A stretch of DNA of 64,000 nt from Oikopleura dioica (lineage: Eukaryota; Chordata; Appendicularia; Copelata; Oikopleuridae), in NCBI GenBank assembly GCA_907165135.1, contig OU015567.1, positions 10,545,001 through 10,609,000 on the forward strand, given 5' to 3'. Every line of letters begins with the position of its first letter. The stretch's first letter is position 1. Of the stretch, positions 59,471 to 64,000 are shown piece after piece. Both the position numbers and the translations under genes were made by a program. The notes below the pieces were generated by a model. It did not search any database, was not told the origin of the DNA, and was given only the letters and a program-made list of their open reading frames with translations.

Positions 59471-59969
59471 ACTACATTTGGACTCTTGGAAACTTTTTTT
59501 CTTGAAATCTGATTCGGAATAAATTCTTACCCGCAAAACTAACAAGACGATAAACTTTGAAAATAAGGGCAGGAGGCGCAGGCGGATGACTGCTGTTATC
59601 TTTTTGGGTTTCTTATCACTGGGCACTTTCGCTATTAGAGTCATCTAAATGAGCTTTGGTACATGTTGCCCAAGGATTGGCAACAAAGAAATCTTCCAGG
59701 ATGAGAATATAAATCGATCCCTTTGATCGCGCGCAATCGAAGGCGGAAGCGATCGCTCTATTTAGCTCTTTTATTCTCATTTGTTTAAATTTACTTTATA
59801 CATTAAAGTACGCTGAGTTAATAAATATTATTAATTGTTTTGAAAGTTGAAAGTGGTCGATGATGCACAGATAATTGACCAAGTCGGATGTTTGAAATTG
59901 TGCGGCATAGATTGATATAAATATGGATTTATTCTATGCTTACAGAATCAGACCTTCATATTATCAGAG
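59471..59969. other. Intergenic region, no gene seen
   Basis: Contains AATAAA at 59519-59524 after the stop (likely polyadenylation signal) and a GC-containing patch near 59725-59755 with overlapping GATCG motifs. No exon supported. Confidence 0.45.
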
Positions 59970-60407
59970 ATGGAGCAAGTCGGGAATCAAACTTTTTTGG
60001 AAAGCCTAAACCAGATCACTTGGACGGAAGACGAAAATACTAGCGAAGATAGAAAAGTAGAAAAATCAAAAGAGATAGCTAAGAACAATGAAACTTCTAC
60101 TCATTCGCCTTGGGAAACGCTGTCTTATCAATATCCGCTAGAGAAAAGGATCGAAATCTTCTTTTTAAAAATAGTTTGTTACATCGATATTGTTATTAAT
60201 AATAATGATCCCCTAAAGTGCTATTCTTCGTTCTACAGTACCCCATACGAACCATACCCCGGATATTTCTACGCAGATGAATGGGTAAAGCAAGATGCGT
60301 TTTTCGACGAGATGGACGGAGATTTTGTTATTGACTACTCTGCACCAGAATATCAAAATCAAATTTCCGATATGTCGCTTGACGATTCTCTGAACGAGCC
60401 TAGCTAG
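59970..60407 (+). CDS. Hypothetical acidic protein
   Basis: An open frame of 145 codons from ATG 59970 to TAG 60405-60407. The first part is acidic and polar (WTEDENTSEDRKVEKSKEIA). The last part is Tyr-rich and acidic (YEPYPGYFYADEWVKQD, DFVIDYSAPEYQNQISDMS), like a short activation domain. A 45-nt GT-AG segment (60174-60218) lies inside the frame. It has the typical size of an intron here and is a multiple of three, so the protein may be 130 or 145 residues. It lies just upstream of a bHLH gene on the same strand (86 nt to its ATG). I do not recognise the family. Confidence 0.5.
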   Translation: MEQVGNQTFLESLNQITWTEDENTSEDRKVEKSKEIAKNNETSTHSPWETLSYQYPLEKRIEIFFLKIVCYIDIVINNNDPLKCYSSFYSTPYEPYPGYFYADEWVKQDAFFDEMDGDFVIDYSAPEYQNQISDMSLDDSLNEPS

Positions 60408-60493
60408 GGATGATATAATCGACCACTTATCTTATCGGAATTTCGAAGCTTCCGAAAAATTATAAACCTCATCCCTCAAGAAGTCTTCTCGAA

Positions 60494-61035
60494 ATGGACA
60501 CGAACTTTAATAGCTCAAATCAGTTCACGCCGCCGCAAGATACGGTTAAAATCTGTAATCCTCCAAACCAAATCGCAGATAAAAACCCCTCAAACTCAAC
60601 TGGAGTTTGCTCATCCCCGAAAAGCGATAAAGTCAAACCGATGACCATTAATGAAGCATTCGATCGACTTCGGTGCGTACCGAACCCAATTAATGTACTG
60701 TGTTTGATCGTAAAATTTCAGAGATGTTGTTCCTTCGTTTCCATTTGAAAGAAAAATTTCAAAGATTGAGACTTTGCGTCTGGCTCTCAGGTAAATTTCT
60801 CGATTAATGAAAATACTAAAGAGACTCTCCATAGCTATATTGAACTTCTGGTTGACACTTTGGCGCAGCCTCTTTCAGTAAGACCTTCAGACTATCTTCA
60901 ACTCTGCGCTCGTGGAAAAATAACGTAAGAAATTTTTGAAACAAAGACAAAACCACGTCAACTTTTTTCAGGGAGGAAAAGAAGTGGAAAACAACAGACC
61001 TTACGACACGTCTCCAGTGGATAAAATGGGACTGA
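60494..61035 (+). CDS. bHLH-family protein lacking a canonical basic region
   Basis: Four exons joined in phase give 133 residues. The helix-loop-helix is clear: NEAFDRLRDVVPSFPF then KISKIETLRLALSYIELLVD, closest in feel to the FER3/PTF1A/TWIST class (RLSRIETLRLA). In those proteins the preceding 12 residues are an Arg-rich DNA-contacting stretch with an invariant Glu. Here they are SPKSDKVKPMTI, with no Arg and no such Glu. The short C-terminus ends TTRLQWIKWD at TGA 61033-61035. It may dimerise without binding E-boxes, acting like an Id protein, or contact DNA differently; both are inference. Intron ends are standard GT-AG (first about 60675-60720). Confidence 0.72.
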
Positions 61036-61083
61036 AACTTTGCATAAGAAGACCTTTGCTTTATTTATTGTGAGCTACAAAGA

Positions 61084-62140
61084 TTAAAAATGCTGGATGT
61101 GTTTGATTGTTTTGTAGAGGCGTTTTCGTTTTTCTTTCTCGAGTCCTTTTGCTTCTTCGTTGGGCTTAGACTGCTACGAGCAATCTAGTCTGTAAGCTAG
61201 AGTCTAGAGCTCGTGAGATAAAAAATAAGCTGGTAAAAGTTAACATAAGCCACGTAATAAAGTGCTCTAACGCGTTCGTGATAAGCAATTCCTTGTTTCA
61301 CTAACGAGCCCTTGGCACGTACTGGGCTTATAAATAAATGACAGTAGAATGTACTATCTAAAGCCCTGGTCCCTTTGAGATAGGCTTTGAGCTCAGCTTT
61401 GTTGTGGAACATCTTCTTTGCACGAGCCTCGATGTAGTCCAGGCTCTTGATTAGCTAAAAACTAGCTTTAGAATGTTTTAAAGAGAATAGCACGAGTGTT
61501 GTAATTAAATTCCCGAAACCAAATTAATACAAAACACAACGCTTAGCACATCAAAACGTGATTCGACACTGTTTTTAAAATAAAACACTTACGTAGTTTT
61601 CAGATTCCGTATTGTGCCCAAAATCATCGGTGGTTTTGTAGACATTGTCTTCCGAAACATGTTCATGCTTTGGCGCAAACACTTCGCTAGAAACCTAAAC
61701 AATAACTCTAATGTGGATTTAACTGGATAATAGTATATTCCCAAAATAGCTTTGAAAGACAAAAAAGCAAGACGGAAATGGTATTTGGGATAAAAACGAA
61801 CGGACACGCGTTAGTCGTTTATGATGTAATTTAGAAACTACGGGTCAGTAGCACACGATTTGCTATCTCTTTAGCCACGAATATTTTGCAGCTAAATAAT
61901 AAATGTTGAGATGCCTCTCATAACTGGATTTTAATCAGCCTCAGCGAGTAAAAATAACGTTATTTTATATATTTTATGTTCAAAATTTGATGTTTTCAAG
62001 TCCAAGATTATCAAAATTTTAATAAACCCTAACTAAACAAAATTTGATAAACAAAAAATTATATTCAAACAAGCTACCTTTATCTTTGGCTTCGAAAGCT
62101 TCTGACCCTCCAAGTGCTTTGGGGAATAGAGCAAATGCAT
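61084..62140 (-). CDS. Small hypothetical protein, four exons
   Basis: Exon 1 from ATG 62140 (LLYSPKHLEGQKLSKPKIK) joins across a 384-nt intron to an exon with VSSEVFAPKHEHVSEDNVYK (61693-61594). Next is an exon with LIKSLDYIEARAKKMFHNKA. A last segment has NEEAKGLEKEKRKRLYKTIK and ends at TAA 61084-61086. Exons 1-3 join in phase; the last junction (about 61365 to 61160) is unresolved. The protein is Lys-rich without signal or membrane segment. Not recognised. Confidence 0.45.
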
Positions 62141-62186
62141 GATCACTTTATTATTTTCAACAAGGAAGAATAATTAAAATATGAGA

Positions 62187-62664
62187 TTAAAAATTCTTTT
62201 TATCGAAAACTTTCCTAAGGTAGTACCGATGCAAAGAATAAGCCAGCAATGCAAATATAGAGGTAATTTTTTCATCTCTCTTTTTAGAAAAAAATCTTTG
62301 GACGAGTTGGAATTTGCCGTTTGATTTTTTGCTGATAACTATCAAACCCTGCCTCGCTGCTTGAAAATAAAGACAAAAGATTTTTTGTGATTTTAGTTTT
62401 ATTAATAAAAGTTGATTTATAAAATATACAAATAAGATCGGACACAGAGAAAAGGCCAGTTTTTTCTCGAAGGCCGAGCGCATGTTAAAAAATGACGGTC
62501 CAAATTTCAATAGCGCCAAAATTGAAACAACGTGTGCAGTGAGAGATATAATATACGCCGATGGCTTGACTAGTATTTCATCGGATATTATATCACTTCT
62601 ATCGACGTTGTCGGGATTTGTCGCTGGTCTAGAAGTAGAAAGGCGGGAAGTGGAGTGAAAGGAG
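62187..62664 (-). other. Long open frame beyond the stop of the secreted protein gene
   Basis: A - strand frame open from 62786 to 62187 (199 codons) overlaps the last exon of the 62665-63307 gene in another phase. It continues about 160 codons past its stop, with hydrophobic stretches (AYIISLTAHVVSILALLKFG, FSLCPILFVYFINQLLLIKL) and a basic end. It might be an alternative 3' exon or a separate membrane protein. No start codon context or family match supports it. Confidence 0.3.
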
Positions 62665-63307
62665 TTATTCGGATGGCTTTTCGCATTTGTAGACTTTGCG
62701 CAAGACTCGAGCAAGACCGTTTCCTTTTCGTTCGATTGTGCTGAGAGATCTGAAATAAATGTTGAAAAGAGAGATTTTATGAACAAATATCTTACCGCAT
62801 TCCCTTGGTGTCGTTGACGGGGTTGCCGTTTTCGTCAGTCTTCTTGTTCTTCCAGGCAGATTGGCAAGTGTTTCCCTTGAAGGTTCTCTTGACGGCTGGG
62901 GCGAGCTGTTCGTTGATGAACTTGCATGGGTTGTTAAAGTCGAATCGACCGCCGTTTCGCTCGAATTCGTCCTCGTCTTCGGCGTCACCAGCTCCATCGC
63001 TGTTTGAGGGTTCAAATATGATTCTTTTTGTAAAATTTTGCTTATTTCAAATTTAGAATTAGAATTTTCTTAGAGTGATATTGAACCCGTAACAAGCGGC
63101 GAGGTCGAATCGGTTGTAGTAATCCCAGATCTTCTGATTCTTGAGAGCGAGCTTAGCTGTCTGTTCGACAGTACCAGCTTGAGAAGCCTCAAGACCGAGG
63201 AAAGTGTTAATGTGGCCTTGAAGTCGGCCGATCTTTCTGACAGCTTGAGCGATTTCCTCTTCGGTGGCAGCGAAGGCAAATGGAGCCAGGAATGCAAAAA
63301 CTTTCAT
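62665..63307 (-). CDS. Secreted protein of unknown function
   Basis: Three exons join in frame. ATG 63307 starts a signal peptide (MKVFAFLAPFAFA). Helical sequence follows (EEIAQAVRKIGRLQGHINTF, LALKNQKIWDYYNRFDLAAC). An intron (66 nt, GT after TTACGG, AG before AATCATATT) leads to an acidic linker (DGAGDAEDEDEFER) and a Cys-containing domain (NPCKFINEQLAPAVKRTF, NTCQSAWKNKK). The last exon ends KVYKCEKPSE at TAA 62665-62667. Four cysteines lie in the mature part. TTATAAA at about 63394 provides a TATA box 87 nt upstream. Strong expression is suggested by the promoter and clean codon use. The family is not recognised; a house or gut secreted protein is possible but unproven. Confidence 0.65.
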
Positions 63308-63393
63308 TTTTATTATTCGTTGAGGTTGTCTAGCTACTCTTTATCTATCTAGCTCTATTGGCTTGGATGACTTCTTTGCCGCCAACCGCGCGG

Positions 63394-63400
63394 TTATAAA
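63394..63400 (-). promoter_or_regulatory. TATA box in a GC-rich divergent promoter
   Basis: TTATAAA sits in a GC-rich block (63388-63470) of CGCG-containing repeats between the secreted-protein gene (-) and the small gene (+). The element lies 87 nt from the - strand ATG. Confidence 0.5.
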
Positions 63401-63472
63401 CCCGCGTTTCAGGCGCTACGGCGCGCGGTCAAAGGGCGCGCTCGAGCGCCACGACCGCGCATCACGCGCGTT

Positions 63473-63738
63473 GATGATGAGGATGAAGCCTTTCTGGACA
63501 AGTACCAGGTAGAATTTCGACATTCGGTCTATTTCTTACATTCAGAAACTTTCTTCATGACTTTTTATTCCGCCTTGCATAAGCGATCTGACTGTACATG
63601 TAATATAGATATACTTTGTAGACGGTTTTGGAGATTATCGAAAGTGCCACCGACTATTACGAGCTCACTCAAAACACAAGCAGAAAGCGTCTTAGAAATG
63701 TACAACAGAGTAACTTACAGAGACTTACTGAATTTTAA
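63473..63738 (+). CDS. 3' exons of a small hypothetical protein
   Basis: An exon (about 63473-63508) encoding VDDEDEAFLDKYQ ends at a GT donor. An AG acceptor near 63620 opens an exon encoding TVLEIIESATDYYELTQNTS and RKRLRNVQQSNLQRLTEF, with stop TAA 63736-63738. The junction is in phase. The start is not identified: the GC-rich promoter-like region upstream is open in this frame. A mixed-charge, Lys/Arg-containing C-terminus. Not recognised. Confidence 0.4.
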
Positions 63739-64000
63739 TCGCGTCGCTTGAGTTTTAGAAAGAAAGCTAGGCAAGTCAACTAAATAGAAGCCTATTGGGG
63801 AAATTACGCCAAGGGTCCATTATGGTCCATAATTTATGGAGGATCTAAAGCTCATTGCTTGACTCAGCTTTATTTTCAGTATTAGCTGTTGAACCTGGTT
63901 ATTTGTTACTTTGATCGTGTTCAGATTTCTTGAGTAATTTTTCCTTTTGCTTAGTTGCTTTGGCGGATTGATCCTTTGAAATTCAAAGTTTGAATGTACA
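63739..64000. other. Terminal stretch, no gene seen
   Basis: No coding exon with splice sites or a recognisable motif was found at the right edge of the window. Confidence 0.35.

Noticed and set aside
58973-59644. 223-codon - strand frame rich in Leu/Ser/Ala
   Set aside because: Antisense shadow of the six-cysteine repeat protein, caused by its Arg/Glu/Cys codon bias; no splice sites or start context.
59700-59760. GATCG-containing patch considered as a transposon end
   Set aside because: No matching inverted end or target duplication was found nearby.

Overview
The window reads as nuclear DNA of a very compact animal genome. Introns are mostly 35-90 nt, with GT-AG ends and a minority of GA-AG, GG-AG or GC-AG ends. 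Neighbouring genes can sit 30-40 nt apart on one strand, with an AG acceptor just before the downstream ATG, as in trans-spliced operons. The gene set is metazoan: TRPM, DEG/ENaC, ZIP, atlastin, forkhead, bHLH, ZP-domain and kelch proteins. Together this points to a pelagic tunicate of the Oikopleura dioica type. That is an inference from gene structure, not from a database match.

Layout. On the + strand: the 3' part of a TRPM channel (1-3199), an MK5/PRAK-like kinase gene interrupted by a transposon-like element (3579-6220), a BRD7/BRD9 homologue (6363-8106), a ZIP metal transporter (9235-11822) and a small basic protein. On the - strand: two related ZP-domain membrane proteins (12911-17775), cystathionine gamma-lyase (18139-19767), RNASEH2C, DPP8/9, XRCC3, PPTC7, POLR3H and atlastin (20949-30825). 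A small secreted-protein gene lies on the + strand inside a POLR3H intron. From 31 to 50 kb there is a hypothetical + gene, a hypothetical - gene, a third ZP-like protein, two tandem coiled-coil/kelch paralogues, a Thr-rich surface protein, a forkhead factor, a long charged protein, a carbohydrate sulfotransferase and a basic nuclear-type protein. From 51 to 64 kb there is a DEG/ENaC channel, an RNF115/126-type E3 ligase, a secreted protein of repeated six-cysteine modules, a bHLH protein without a basic region, and several small uncharacterised genes.

The most distinctive content is a set of five short non-autonomous elements with terminal inverted repeats (mostly CAGGG/TAGGG/CAGAG ends). 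Four have 8-bp target duplications (three exact, one 7/8), which is hAT-like; the fifth shows only a 5-bp match. Two of the five sit inside conserved coding exons, of the MK5-like kinase and of DPP8/9. In both cases a GT-AG pair exists that would remove most of the element and keep the reading frame, as expected for new introns made by transposon insertion. The kinase copy also carries an apparent 1-nt frameshift, so it may instead be decaying or misassembled. A second theme is non-canonical splicing, clearest in the six-cysteine protein (GA-AG and GG-AG introns after the same codon of two repeat units) and in the ZIP gene (GA-AG and GC-AG).

The housekeeping genes do not form one pathway. POLR3H-PPTC7 and XRCC3-DPP8/9 have operon-like spacing, and the run from atlastin to RNASEH2C may be expressed as one or two polycistrons. 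No tRNA, rRNA, CRISPR or prokaryotic feature was seen.
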